A stretch of DNA of 37,627 nt from Clostridium sp. (GTDB lineage Bacteria > Bacillota > Clostridia > Clostridiales > Clostridiaceae). The translations under genes and the position numbers were made by a program. A model generated the notes under the pieces. It did no database searches. It worked only from the letters and a program-made list of their open reading frames with translations, and had not been told where the DNA came from. Within the stretch, counting starts at the first letter, position 1, and every line of letters starts with the position of its first letter. Where the stretch lies: contig JARLHR010000106.1 in assembly GCA_031292145.1 (NCBI GenBank), positions 1-37,627 on the forward strand, read 5' to 3'. Below, in pieces: positions 7,100 through 16,135 of the stretch.

Positions 7100-10000
7100 A
7101 TGCCAGCTATATCAAAGATAAGATTTACTAATGTAGTATATGAAAATGGACAAAAGAGATATAATGATGATATTTTTCAATTCGATGGAGAAAATGGAGC
7201 TATTCTTTTAGAAAATGGTGGAGGTAAGACCGTATTTATTCAAACAGCAATTCAAGCAGTACTTCCAAATCAGGAGCTTGCAGAGAGAAAAATTAAAAAT
7301 ACATTAATGCTTGAAAATAATTCTGCTCATATTGCAATAGAATGGATTATAAGCGAAAGGCCCAGAAGATATGCATTAACAGCAGTAACCTTGTTTATGA
7401 ATAAAGGTTCAGTAGATTCTTTAAAATATGCTTATGAGTATGAAGAAAATGATGATGAAACAATAGAAAAACTCCCTTTTAAAGTTAAAAATGCAAATGG
7501 AAATTATAGACCAGCTAATAAGGATGAAATGGAAGATTATTATTCTACTATGAATAAAAATAGAATTAATGCTAAAGTCTTCAAAATAAAACGTGATTAT
7601 CATAAATACATAGAAGATAAGTTTAAAATTATTCCAAAGGAATGGTACAGAATTGCAACAATAAATGGTGCAGAAGGTGATGTGGAAAAATTTTTTGATT
7701 CCTGCGCGACAATGGGACAATTAGTAGATAACCTGTTGATTCCAACAGTTGAAGAAGCTTTAGCAGGAGCTGGGACAAAGGAATTTGCTGAAACTTTTGA
7801 AAAACAAAGAGAGCATTTTAAAAAGTATAATCAATTAAAGGCCAGAATAGATGAAAGCAGACAAGTTGAAAATGAAGTTGGAACATATATAGGTCGTTAT
7901 AAAGAATATGATGAGATAAATACTAAAGTAATAGAGACGAAGGAAGAGCTTAAGGCATTATATGAATTAGCTAGGGAAGAACAAGAGTTAAATAGTGAAA
8001 AGCTTTCTAAAATAAGCAGTGAAATATCTGGTGTAAATGCCAGTGATGAATATTTAAAACAAAAGGAAGCTTCTTATAAATTGGCACTTTTAGAAAAAGA
8101 TATGCAGCTTAGGAGTGGGCTTTTTAAAATCAAAGAAGATGAATATAATAAAATTTTAAATAGAAAACTTGAAAAAGATAAAAGATATTCGAATTTGAAG
8201 GTTTTAAAGTATAAAAATGATATAAAGCAGGAAGAAGAATTAGTAAAGCTTAATAAGGTTCAAATTGAAAATTTAGATAAAGATGAAGAAGTCTCTGATA
8301 TTAAAGATGACTTAGAGATGAATGCAGGTGAAATAAGAGGATATTACCTAGAAGAGGGAGATAAACTTAATAAGCAGATTCAGTTTATAGAAAGTCAGAT
8401 AAATACAGAAAATAATGAAATAGTTGAAAAGGAAGAGTTATTGCAGGAAAAAGTAAGGAATGAAAAAACTTTAGAAAGTAGTAAAAGTAATTTGGAAGGT
8501 CAAAGCAAAACTATTGAGGAAGATATTCAAAGGATAAAAAAAGAAATTTTATTTGACGAAAAACAAGAAAATGTTGAAGACAAAAATATTGAATGGAAAA
8601 ATAACTTATCAGAATTAGAGGATAAAATTTTTAATAATAATAAAAAGCAAAGTGAATTAACTAACGAAGAAATTCAAGTGAAAAACTCATTAGATAATAA
8701 ACGTTTAGAATATGAGGGATTTAAAGAGCAAGGCATAGAATTAAATGCAAAATTAGATAAAATAAGAGACGAAGAAGAAGTTTTAATAAGAAGATTAAAG
8801 GAATTTAAAAATAGTTTTTATGGCGTAGAATCTTTGTATGCTAAAGAAGCGAGTATAATAGATCAGTTAGAAAATTCTCTTGAAAAAGCTAGAGAAAGTA
8901 AAGAAAAAGCTATCCTTGAAGAGAGAATTTCATATAGATGGCTTGATGATTATAAGGAAAGTGAATATTATACAGCAGATGCAGCTATAGAAAAATGGCT
9001 CGCCTCTTGGAGAAATCAATTTGATTACATAGAAAGTGGTACTACGTATATTCAAAGAGTAGCAAAAAGCAATCGCGTTTCTGAAGAAGTTTATTTTGAA
9101 AAATTCCCGTATTGGGTAATAACCTTGGTGGTTTCTGGGAAAGAAAAAACAAAGTTAAATGAAAAGATAAGTAAGAGCTTAGATAAACTAATAAATCCCG
9201 TGATAGTTTTAGATGAAAAAGAGGCTAGGGATATATTGACTGATGATAAAGATTTTAATAGAGATAATATTTTTGTTCCATCTCCATGGAAAGATAATAT
9301 TTCACAGAATTTTTTTGAAAGCTATAGAAAAGATATAAGTGAAAAAGCTGAAGAAATAAAAAAACAAAGAATAGAAAAGGAAAATGAATATATAATTACT
9401 GAAGCTTTATTAAAGGATTTGAGAAAATTTTATAAGGAAAATTCATATGAAGATTTCAGTAATATGAAAAAGCAGTTTGAGGAAGTAAATTTAAATAAAA
9501 GTTTAGCTGAAGATGCTATGAAGCAATTTGAAGGAAGATTAGAAGGTATTAAGATAGAATTTAAGAAAATAGATGCAGAACTTTCAAATTGTAAGGAAGG
9601 AAAAGTAGATTTAGAAAAGAAGATTGAAAAAGCTAACGAGTATTTTAATAAAAACAATAAGAACAAAAAGCTTATTATTGAAATTAAAAAGCTAAAAGGT
9701 GAAATCGAAATTTTAAGTATTGAAATTAAAAAAATTCGAAGTGATATTAAATATAAAAATGGACTTAAGGATGAACTAAATGGTGAATTAAGCAGAATTA
9801 AAAATAGCAAAGATAATGTTAAATTAAAAGATTTTTATGAGGAAGTTAAAGGAAGCATACCTAAAAGCTCTAATAAAACTATAGGGACTTTAATTGATAT
9901 CAGAAAAACTTTAAAGGATAAATTGGACAACAAGCAGAAAAATAGAAAGAGTTTAGAAGATGAGTTTAAGGAAAGACAAAAAAGAATAAAGTCACTATAT

Positions 10001-11536
10001 AATGATTTGGAAAACTTTAAAAATGAATTAGATTTTCATATAGATGAGAATTTTAATGATGTAATAAGTGAAGATGAGCTTAAAAGGCTTATTATGGAAA
10101 GAAGCGAACTTAAAAAGATTTTGAAAACTAAGGAAGATGAATATAATGGCGCAAGAGACAATTATAAAGACAGTGAAAAGACCTATGAGGTTAACAGGAA
10201 TATTTTCAACGAAACATTCGAAAATATCATAATATTTAATGAAGCCTTAGAAGAAGTAGAAGAATTGTTAAATAATGAGAAAAAGGTTTTAAGTGAAAAG
10301 ATAAAGAAGCTTAAAGGTGAAGAAAAGAGATTAAGTGAAGAAAAATCTGAATTAGATAAAGTTATAAATAACTTAGAATTATGTAATGCAAGATATTCAT
10401 TTTTAAATGAAGCTATAAAAGATATAGAACTTAAAGATGAAGTGAAAAATAATTTTTCATATAAGAGAAAAGAAATAGTAGATAAAATTTCTAATTACAT
10501 AGCTAAATTTCAAAAACAGTTAGATGAAAAATATAAAGAAACTGAAGAACAAAAGGAAAGATTCTTAAACTTCTGTGAAAATAAAATTTTAGATGTTAAA
10601 TTGAAGAAAATGGCAGTTGATGGTGTTAATTTTAGGAAAAGCTATAAGGACATTATTGAATGGCAGAATATAATGAGTGAACGTATAAATAAAACTATTG
10701 AAATACTAGAGAATGACATGCGTGAACATGATGAAGAGATGAAGCAGTTTATTAATCACCTTCATTCATATTTAGTGATAATGGCCCAAGAATTAAAAGC
10801 AATTCCAAAGAAAACTAAGATTAAAGCTGATGATAATTGGAAGGAAGTTTATTTATTTAATATACCTGAATGGAATGAGAAAGATGGAAAAATAGAGCTT
10901 TATAACCATATAAATTGGATACTTAAAAAGCTTGAAGGCGAAGAATACAGGGATGAAAATGGAGTTGAAAATCAAGAAAAGGTTAAAAAGTCTATTGAAA
11001 AATGGCTTCAATCAAAGCAGCTGCTTCCAATTGTAATGAATCATAAGAAGATAACTGTAAAGTGCAGAAAAGTAACTAATGATGGTAAAATGAGCAGTAT
11101 GCCATTTTCCTGGGAAGAATCTAATTCGTGGTCTGGAGGAGAAAAATGGAGTAAAAACATGGCTTTATTCTTAGGAATACTCAACTATGTTGCTGAAAAA
11201 AGAAAGCAGATAATTCCATTAAAGAGCCATTACAGAACAGTTATTGTTGATAATCCTTTTGGTAAAGCATCAAGTGATCATGTACTCGATCCAGTATTTT
11301 TTATTGCGGAGCAGTTAGGTTTTCAAATTATAGCTCTAACAGCACATGCAGAAGGAAAGTTTATAAGAACATATTTCCCTATTGTATATAGCTGCAGGCT
11401 TAGAAGCAGTGAAAATGGAAATAGTCAGATTATAACCAATGATAGAGAAATTAAAAAAGCATTTTTGAAGGATGCTGATTCAGAAAAGTTAGAAAGACTT
11501 GGACAAGTTAGTCAAATTACGATGTTTGAATCTTAA
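7100..11536 (+). CDS. jetC: Wadjet SMC ATPase subunit JetC (MksB-like)
   Basis: JetC is the SMC-type motor that extrudes DNA loops and brings the circle to JetD. The 1478-residue protein has an N-terminal half-ATPase head with Walker A ENGGGKT (Lys43, Thr44), long Glu/Lys-rich coiled coils (about 225-610 and 735-1270), a globular hinge near 610-735, and a C-terminal half-head with signature WSGGEKWS (residues 1344-1351), Walker B VIVDNPFG (Asp1384) and an H-loop-like TAHAEGKF. The Walker B glutamate position is Asn1385, and the first Gly of the canonical P-loop is Leu. AAGGAGGTT is 7 bases before ATG 7100; an upstream in-frame ATG at 7037 lacks a ribosome-binding site and lies in jetB. Type I JetC proteins are shorter. 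Confidence 0.9.
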   Translation: MPAISKIRFTNVVYENGQKRYNDDIFQFDGENGAILLENGGGKTVFIQTAIQAVLPNQELAERKIKNTLMLENNSAHIAIEWIISERPRRYALTAVTLFMNKGSVDSLKYAYEYEENDDETIEKLPFKVKNANGNYRPANKDEMEDYYSTMNKNRINAKVFKIKRDYHKYIEDKFKIIPKEWYRIATINGAEGDVEKFFDSCATMGQLVDNLLIPTVEEALAGAGTKEFAETFEKQREHFKKYNQLKARIDESRQVENEVGTYIGRYKEYDEINTKVIETKEELKALYELAREEQELNSEKLSKISSEISGVNASDEYLKQKEASYKLALLEKDMQLRSGLFKIKEDEYNKILNRKLEKDKRYSNLKVLKYKNDIKQEEELVKLNKVQIENLDKDEEVSDIKDDLEMNAGEIRGYYLEEGDKLNKQIQFIESQINTENNEIVEKEELLQEKVRNEKTLESSKSNLEGQSKTIEEDIQRIKKEILFDEKQENVEDKNIEWKNNLSELEDKIFNNNKKQSELTNEEIQVKNSLDNKRLEYEGFKEQGIELNAKLDKIRDEEEVLIRRLKEFKNSFYGVESLYAKEASIIDQLENSLEKARESKEKAILEERISYRWLDDYKESEYYTADAAIEKWLASWRNQFDYIESGTTYIQRVAKSNRVSEEVYFEKFPYWVITLVVSGKEKTKLNEKISKSLDKLINPVIVLDEKEARDILTDDKDFNRDNIFVPSPWKDNISQNFFESYRKDISEKAEEIKKQRIEKENEYIITEALLKDLRKFYKENSYEDFSNMKKQFEEVNLNKSLAEDAMKQFEGRLEGIKIEFKKIDAELSNCKEGKVDLEKKIEKANEYFNKNNKNKKLIIEIKKLKGEIEILSIEIKKIRSDIKYKNGLKDELNGELSRIKNSKDNVKLKDFYEEVKGSIPKSSNKTIGTLIDIRKTLKDKLDNKQKNRKSLEDEFKERQKRIKSLYNDLENFKNELDFHIDENFNDVISEDELKRLIMERSELKKILKTKEDEYNGARDNYKDSEKTYEVNRNIFNETFENIIIFNEALEEVEELLNNEKKVLSEKIKKLKGEEKRLSEEKSELDKVINNLELCNARYSFLNEAIKDIELKDEVKNNFSYKRKEIVDKISNYIAKFQKQLDEKYKETEEQKERFLNFCENKILDVKLKKMAVDGVNFRKSYKDIIEWQNIMSERINKTIEILENDMREHDEEMKQFINHLHSYLVIMAQELKAIPKKTKIKADDNWKEVYLFNIPEWNEKDGKIELYNHINWILKKLEGEEYRDENGVENQEKVKKSIEKWLQSKQLLPIVMNHKKITVKCRKVTNDGKMSSMPFSWEESNSWSGGEKWSKNMALFLGILNYVAEKRKQIIPLKSHYRTVIVDNPFGKASSDHVLDPVFFIAEQLGFQIIALTAHAEGKFIRTYFPIVYSCRLRSSENGNSQIITNDREIKKAFLKDADSEKLERLGQVSQITMFES

Positions 11537-11568
11537 GTAATTTTTTTGTACAAGGTTTCAGGAGCTAT

Positions 11569-11751
11569 ATGCATAGATATAGAGATGTGATTATATTATT
11601 AAATGGCATTTTTAAAGGGAATTTTAATAGTGATGAAGTTAAGTTATCAGTTAGCAATAATGAGTTTGTAATGAATATCTTTGATACCTTAAGAGTATAT
11701 ATATTTTTCGATATATTAAATAATGATAGTGAGGAAATAAGTTATATTTAA
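11569..11751 (+). CDS. small ORF of unknown function after jetC
   Basis: A 60-codon frame begins 32 bases after the jetC stop with AGGAG 4 bases before ATG. The product starts MHRYRDVIILLNGIFKGNF, has a mixed hydrophobic/acidic composition, no signal peptide and no motif I know. No terminator separates it from jetC, so it could be co-transcribed. It may be an accessory protein, a gene remnant or a chance ORF. Confidence 0.35.
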   Translation: MHRYRDVIILLNGIFKGNFNSDEVKLSVSNNEFVMNIFDTLRVYIFFDILNNDSEEISYI

Positions 11752-11843
11752 AAATGAAATTACGTGATTTTATATGGCTAATAAATATTATTTATCAAAA
11801 AAGCTGATAATAATCTTATTAAGTGAGAAAGTGAGGAATTAAA

Positions 11844-12887
11844 ATGAGTATGATAAAGAGAATATTAGCTTTTTTTGAGTGTATTGTTATTATGTTTTTT
11901 ATTTTATCAGAATATAGCATTAGAAGAGTTAATGCTCAAACAAATGAATTAAGGCAAAAGCCTGTAATAATTGACGTAGTATTATTTAATTATGAAGATA
12001 AATATATTTCTTTAGTTAAACAAAGCCTAGAGGATATTCAAAAGCAAAATGAAGGAAAAGTTAAATTAAATTTTTATGATAGCAAAGGAAATCAAGCAAT
12101 ACAAGATGAAATACTTGCCAATCTATCAAGGCATAATCAAGATATTCTATTAGTAAATCTAGTTGATATAACCACTGCGCCAAAAGTTATCGAACGGTTT
12201 AGTCAAAAAAGAATGCCTATTATTTTCTTTAATCGAGAGCCGGTTTCATTAGCACCACTTTATGGAAAAGCTTATTATGTTGGTACAAATGCGGGAGAGT
12301 CAGGAGAGTTACAAGGTAAAATTATCATTAATTTATGGAATAATAATAGAGAGGTAATAGACTTAAATGGTGATGGGATTTTAGAATACGCTATACTACG
12401 TGGTCAACAAACTAATAAAGGAGCTCAAGAAATAACTAAATCTGCCATTTCAACTATTGAAGAGGCAGGAATAAAAACTAAACAACTTGAGCCAATTGTC
12501 GCTAATTGGGATAGGAAATTAGCTAGTGAAGATATTAGCACATTATTTTTAAAGTATGGTACAGAAGTTGAAGCAATACTTGCAAATAATGATGAAATGG
12601 CAATAGGTGCTGTTGAGGCATTACAAAATTATGGATATAATTTAGGGGATAAGAAAAAAACAATAGTAGTTGTTGGAATAGATGCAACACCAGAGGCTCA
12701 AGAATTGATAAAAAAGGGATTTATGGCAGGTTCGGTTTTTCAAGACCCTTCTGAAATAGCAAAAGCTATTTATACAATAGGAATGAATTTGTTTGAAGGT
12801 AAGGAGCCACTTTCTGGTACACCATATAAGTTTGATGATACAGGAATAGCAGTTCGCCTACCGTATGGAGGAGAATACATTGGCTAA
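11844..12887 (+). CDS. galactose-type sugar-binding protein (MglB-like), orphan
   Basis: Predicted extracytoplasmic receptor for galactose/glucose-like sugars. The 347-residue protein has an N-terminal hydrophobic segment (residues ~5-22, cleavage plausible after VNA) without a lipobox cysteine, then a periplasmic-binding-protein type 1 fold. Family marks are NREP, YVGTNAGESG, the Ca-binding loop DLNGDG and the hinge-near GIDATPEAQ, all placed as in MglB. GAGGAA precedes ATG 11844. No permease or ATPase gene adjoins, so it either serves a transporter encoded elsewhere or acts as an input subunit for a sensor kinase, as some Clostridium sugar-binding proteins do; the choice is inference. Without lipid anchoring it may remain attached by an uncleaved signal helix. 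Confidence 0.85.
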   Translation: MSMIKRILAFFECIVIMFFILSEYSIRRVNAQTNELRQKPVIIDVVLFNYEDKYISLVKQSLEDIQKQNEGKVKLNFYDSKGNQAIQDEILANLSRHNQDILLVNLVDITTAPKVIERFSQKRMPIIFFNREPVSLAPLYGKAYYVGTNAGESGELQGKIIINLWNNNREVIDLNGDGILEYAILRGQQTNKGAQEITKSAISTIEEAGIKTKQLEPIVANWDRKLASEDISTLFLKYGTEVEAILANNDEMAIGAVEALQNYGYNLGDKKKTIVVVGIDATPEAQELIKKGFMAGSVFQDPSEIAKAIYTIGMNLFEGKEPLSGTPYKFDDTGIAVRLPYGGEYIG

Positions 12888-13006
12888 AATGACTTGGAAA
12901 AAAGCAATTATCTATGGAGAAAAAATGTAAAAATTAAGTCATAAATCCTTCATAAAAATCATAAGATAATGATGAACGTGTGTTTGTATATAATTCAGGA
13001 GGAAGT

Positions 13007-14842
13007 ATGAAAATAAAAAAATCTATTGTTAGTATAGGAAAAACTGAATGTATTGTTATTCAGTTTAATTATACTCCTCCCAAAGATAAGGATATTTCAG
13101 TAAAACAAAGACATTTTATTGAAATATTACAAAGACGTGAATCTATGATTACTTATATTGATGATCTCATAGAAAAAATTAATAAAACAAGCAACTTAAA
13201 AGAATCAAGGAAAGCTGTATATGAGTATTTACCTAAATTTAATGAAAGTTTTAAATCTATAGAAGGTATATCACAAGAAACTATAGATATTAACTGTGAA
13301 GGCAAATCTATAATATACTTAACTAAAAGAAACACTAGGTTAGAAGTTGATAATCTTAATACAAACCTATCTAAATCTATTAATAAGTTCTATATAATAA
13401 ATTCCAAAGATGAAGAATTCCAATTTACAATAAATAATGAGATATATAGCTCCAAAGATATAAAAATGGAGCTTACATCCATTGATGTTAAAAATCTTTT
13501 ATATAATCTAGCCTATGAAGAATATTGTATGGGTAATACTTGTGAGGCATTAGATATTTTAAGTATATCATTGAAAGATAAGTATTTAACCAAATTAGTA
13601 CTAAATGCATTCACAGCAAAGGAACGTGAAAATTGCAAGGAAATGTTGTTAACGGCAGCTCATAATAAGAAGGTAAAGATAAAACTTGGAATATGGACAA
13701 CAGCTAGGTTAATTGATGGGATAATGACAGAAGAAGAAATTTTAGATAATGAACTTTGTTTTATGGACTTGCTAGACGTATTTGAAAAAAACGGAGATAA
13801 ATTTATACCAGTATCTTCACAACTGTATAGAAGAATTGGAAAAAAGGTAGTAGATAACTATAATGTTTTTAAAATTGATAAGGCAGCCAGGATAGCAACA
13901 GACTTTGGAAACTTAGTTTTTTCTAAGGAAAAGATAAATATCTCAATTAGATATGAAATTCCAGGTTTTATAACTATAAATCCTAGACAGGCTAGGGCTG
14001 TAGGATTTAATACAAATATTTTTAATGCTAAGGTTTTTAGAGAGCAGACAATTATTAAGGATGGAGATATAAATATAGAGAAGTTTCAAGCGTTAGTGTC
14101 AAGTGATACTTTAGAATATTTAAAAGGATTAAAGGTAGAAAATCTATTTACATTTCCCGGGAAAAATAATAATGAGCATAATACTTATACTTTGATTGAA
14201 CTTAATGCATCAAAGATACCTGTATTAAACAGAAGCAATGTCTTAAAAAGCGATAGCTTAGATTATATATTAGATATTTGCTATGATCAAAGAGTAGCGG
14301 AATGTAAACAAAAGGTTATAAAGTTTTTTATTCAGAAACAAGTAAAAAATACTGAATCAAAAGACAAAAAATATACAAAAGAACAAGCAGAACTTCTTGA
14401 ATCCTATGGATTAGATTCTAAAGGAGTTTACAGTGGCGTAGATAATAAGGTAGTAAAGGAAGTTTCTAATCAGTATGAGTGTAGATTCTTTGAATTTAGG
14501 ATAAAAGGTTTTAGTGTTTTACCTAAGGTAGAGGATATATTAGTAAGGATGAGTGATAGCAAAAGGAAGTTAAATATCCCGGAAACCATGATGAAAAAAT
14601 ATATAGAGTATTTAAGAGAAAATCATATTGAATCTTCTCTAGAGCAATTAAATAAACTCTTAGAAGAACAAAAATCACTTATTAAGAAAAATACAAGAAT
14701 TTTGGCACAGATAAAATTAGCAAAAGCAATAACCGGTGACTTGTGGAAAGGGCTAAAGTTAGATTACAAGGGAAACTATTTATATGTAAGAGAGAATAAG
14801 ACATTAGTAATTAAATTAGTTAGGAAAGCTATACAGATGTAA
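13007..14842 (+). CDS. unrecognised 611-residue protein
   Basis: I do not recognise a family. The protein is soluble-looking, Lys/Glu-rich, with no signal peptide, membrane helix, Walker motif or zinc-binding cluster. The N-terminal third (KIKKSIVSIGKTECIVIQFN...) looks like beta strands followed by a helical arm. The middle (~165-280) is helical. Residues ~325-400 look like another beta-rich section (RYEIPGFITINPRQARAVGF). The C terminus is a helical, basic segment with a coiled-coil stretch near 525-565. AGGAGG is 4 bases before ATG 13007. It stands alone between the sugar-binding protein and a terminator, and codon use matches its neighbours. The basic C terminus could bind nucleic acid, but this is only a guess. 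Confidence 0.8.
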   Translation: MKIKKSIVSIGKTECIVIQFNYTPPKDKDISVKQRHFIEILQRRESMITYIDDLIEKINKTSNLKESRKAVYEYLPKFNESFKSIEGISQETIDINCEGKSIIYLTKRNTRLEVDNLNTNLSKSINKFYIINSKDEEFQFTINNEIYSSKDIKMELTSIDVKNLLYNLAYEEYCMGNTCEALDILSISLKDKYLTKLVLNAFTAKERENCKEMLLTAAHNKKVKIKLGIWTTARLIDGIMTEEEILDNELCFMDLLDVFEKNGDKFIPVSSQLYRRIGKKVVDNYNVFKIDKAARIATDFGNLVFSKEKINISIRYEIPGFITINPRQARAVGFNTNIFNAKVFREQTIIKDGDINIEKFQALVSSDTLEYLKGLKVENLFTFPGKNNNEHNTYTLIELNASKIPVLNRSNVLKSDSLDYILDICYDQRVAECKQKVIKFFIQKQVKNTESKDKKYTKEQAELLESYGLDSKGVYSGVDNKVVKEVSNQYECRFFEFRIKGFSVLPKVEDILVRMSDSKRKLNIPETMMKKYIEYLRENHIESSLEQLNKLLEEQKSLIKKNTRILAQIKLAKAITGDLWKGLKLDYKGNYLYVRENKTLVIKLVRKAIQM

Positions 14843-14859
14843 AATTTTACTCCAAATTA

Positions 14860-14898
14860 AGCTGAGATTTTCTTATATTTAGAAAGTCCCAGCTTTTA
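14860..14898 (+). terminator. rho-independent terminator
   Basis: AAGCTGAGATTTTCT pairs imperfectly with AGAAAGTCCCAGCTT, followed by TT and an A/T-rich tail. It ends the 611-residue gene. Confidence 0.7.
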
Positions 14899-14980
14899 TT
14901 AGCTTTATGTTATACTAGAGATAGTCTGCCACAAGATAAAGGCTTAAATATTTTACAATAGATAATCTTTTTTTAACCTC

Positions 14981-15012
14981 TTGACTTTACCCCTAACTGG
15001 AAGGTTTATACT
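14981..15012 (+). promoter_or_regulatory. MerR-type promoter with 20-bp spacer
   Basis: TTGACT and TATACT are separated by 20 bases, longer than the sigma-A optimum of 17. The spacer carries an imperfect dyad around ACC...GGT. MerR regulators classically bind such overlong spacers and untwist them to activate. It lies 30 bases before the merR-type gene, so autoregulation is likely. Confidence 0.65.
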
Positions 15013-15041
15013 ATGATTGTCGACGGAAAGGAGAATGAATT

Positions 15042-15860
15042 GTGTACACTATTGGGCAGTTTTCTAAAATTGGGAGAGTTTCAACTAAGACACTCCGTTA
15101 TTATGATGAGATTAATCTGTTAAAGCCTGTGCATGTGGATAAAGATACTCAGTATAGATATTATTCATATGAACAAGTTTTAAAACTTCTTTCTATATCT
15201 GAATTAAAAGAATATGGCTTAAAATTAGAAGAAATTAAAGCTATTATGGATGAGCAAGATGTTGACTTACTTAAAAAGTTTCTAAAGAACAAAATTGTTG
15301 AAATTGATAAGGAAGTTGAAAACAGTTTGAAACTCAAAGATTCTATTGAAGAGAAAATTAAGAAAATTGAGTCAGGAGGTAATATTATGGAAGGTAAAAA
15401 GGATTTAAAAGTTGAATTGAAGGAAAGACAGCCATTAGTTGTTATTAGCAGGAGAACAATCACAAGTATGAGTAATATAAGTAGTGTTATTGGAAAGGTA
15501 TTTGAGGATATTTTTAGAATGAATCTTAAGCCAGTAGGACCTGTAATGACAATTTATCATGATAAACAAGAATTTGATGTTGAAAATGCAGATTGTGAGA
15601 TTTGTATTCCAGTGAATAGTAAGGTAAATACGGAAAAAAACGAAAAGATAAAGGAATTGGCAGGAGGACTAGTTGCATCTACAACTTTTGTGGGGCCTTA
15701 TTCAAAGCTTGGAGAAGCTTATGCTAAAGTCATGCAATGGATTGAGGACAATGGGTATAAATGTTCTGGGGCACCTTTTGATATTTATTTGAATGGACCT
15801 CAAAGTGTTAAAAGTCCAGAAGAATTTGTAACAGAGGTTTGCTTTCCAATTAGTAAATAG
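15042..15860 (+). CDS. MerR family regulator with GyrI-like effector-binding domain
   Basis: Predicted drug- or small-molecule-sensing transcription factor of the BmrR/BltR kind. Residues 1-70 are a MerR winged helix (YTIGQFSKIGRVSTKTLRYY), followed by a dimerising coiled coil (~75-110) and a GyrI-like domain (~120-272) with the closing CFPISK. Start is GTG 15042, 8-9 bases after AAAGGAG; the MYTIGQ opening fits the family. No efflux gene adjoins in the same direction, so its target beyond its own promoter is not visible. The neighbouring helD relic may mark loss of a former partner gene. Confidence 0.9.
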   Translation: MYTIGQFSKIGRVSTKTLRYYDEINLLKPVHVDKDTQYRYYSYEQVLKLLSISELKEYGLKLEEIKAIMDEQDVDLLKKFLKNKIVEIDKEVENSLKLKDSIEEKIKKIESGGNIMEGKKDLKVELKERQPLVVISRRTITSMSNISSVIGKVFEDIFRMNLKPVGPVMTIYHDKQEFDVENADCEICIPVNSKVNTEKNEKIKELAGGLVASTTFVGPYSKLGEAYAKVMQWIEDNGYKCSGAPFDIYLNGPQSVKSPEEFVTEVCFPISK

Positions 15861-15877
15861 TATATTGATGTGCAAGA

Positions 15878-15938
15878 AAGAATTTAATATTTGTTGCTAA
15901 GCAATTATGTGCTTATATGATGGGCAATGTGTTCAATT
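15878..15938. repeat. 60-bp dispersed repeat, copy 1
   Basis: Nearly identical to 26208-26268 (one difference seen in the AGAATTTAATATTTG / AGAATTTAAGATTTG part; core GTGCTTATATGATGGGCAAT). It is intergenic at both sites. What follows it here (terminator plus CATATGAAAAGAATAATTTA) recurs at 28780. Confidence 0.75.
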
Positions 15939-15941
15939 TTT

Positions 15942-15972
15942 AAGGGTTAAGGGGTTTTCCTTAGCCTTTTTT
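15942..15972 (+). terminator. rho-independent terminator after the merR-type gene
   Basis: AAGGGTTAAGG pairs with CCTTAGCCTT, followed by TTTTTT. Confidence 0.7.
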
Positions 15973-16135
15973 GGCATATGAAAAGAATAATTTATTTTTT
16001 ATTTAAACATAAAGAGACGAAGTAGGATCGGCTTAAGCACGACATGTCTTAAAAGCACACTTGGTCTTTATAAGGGAAGAATGACTGAACTTGCTAAAGA
16101 AAAAATACAATTTGGATCTGATGGGGTGAATAAAT

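Noticed and set aside
7421-9810. minus-strand ORFs inside jetC
   Set aside because: Shadows of the coiled-coil coding sequence (Phe/Ile/Leu-rich antisense of Lys/Glu codons).
12989-12994. TATAAT as promoter of the 611-residue gene
   Set aside because: It lies only 12 bases before the start codon, so transcription would begin inside the ribosome-binding site.
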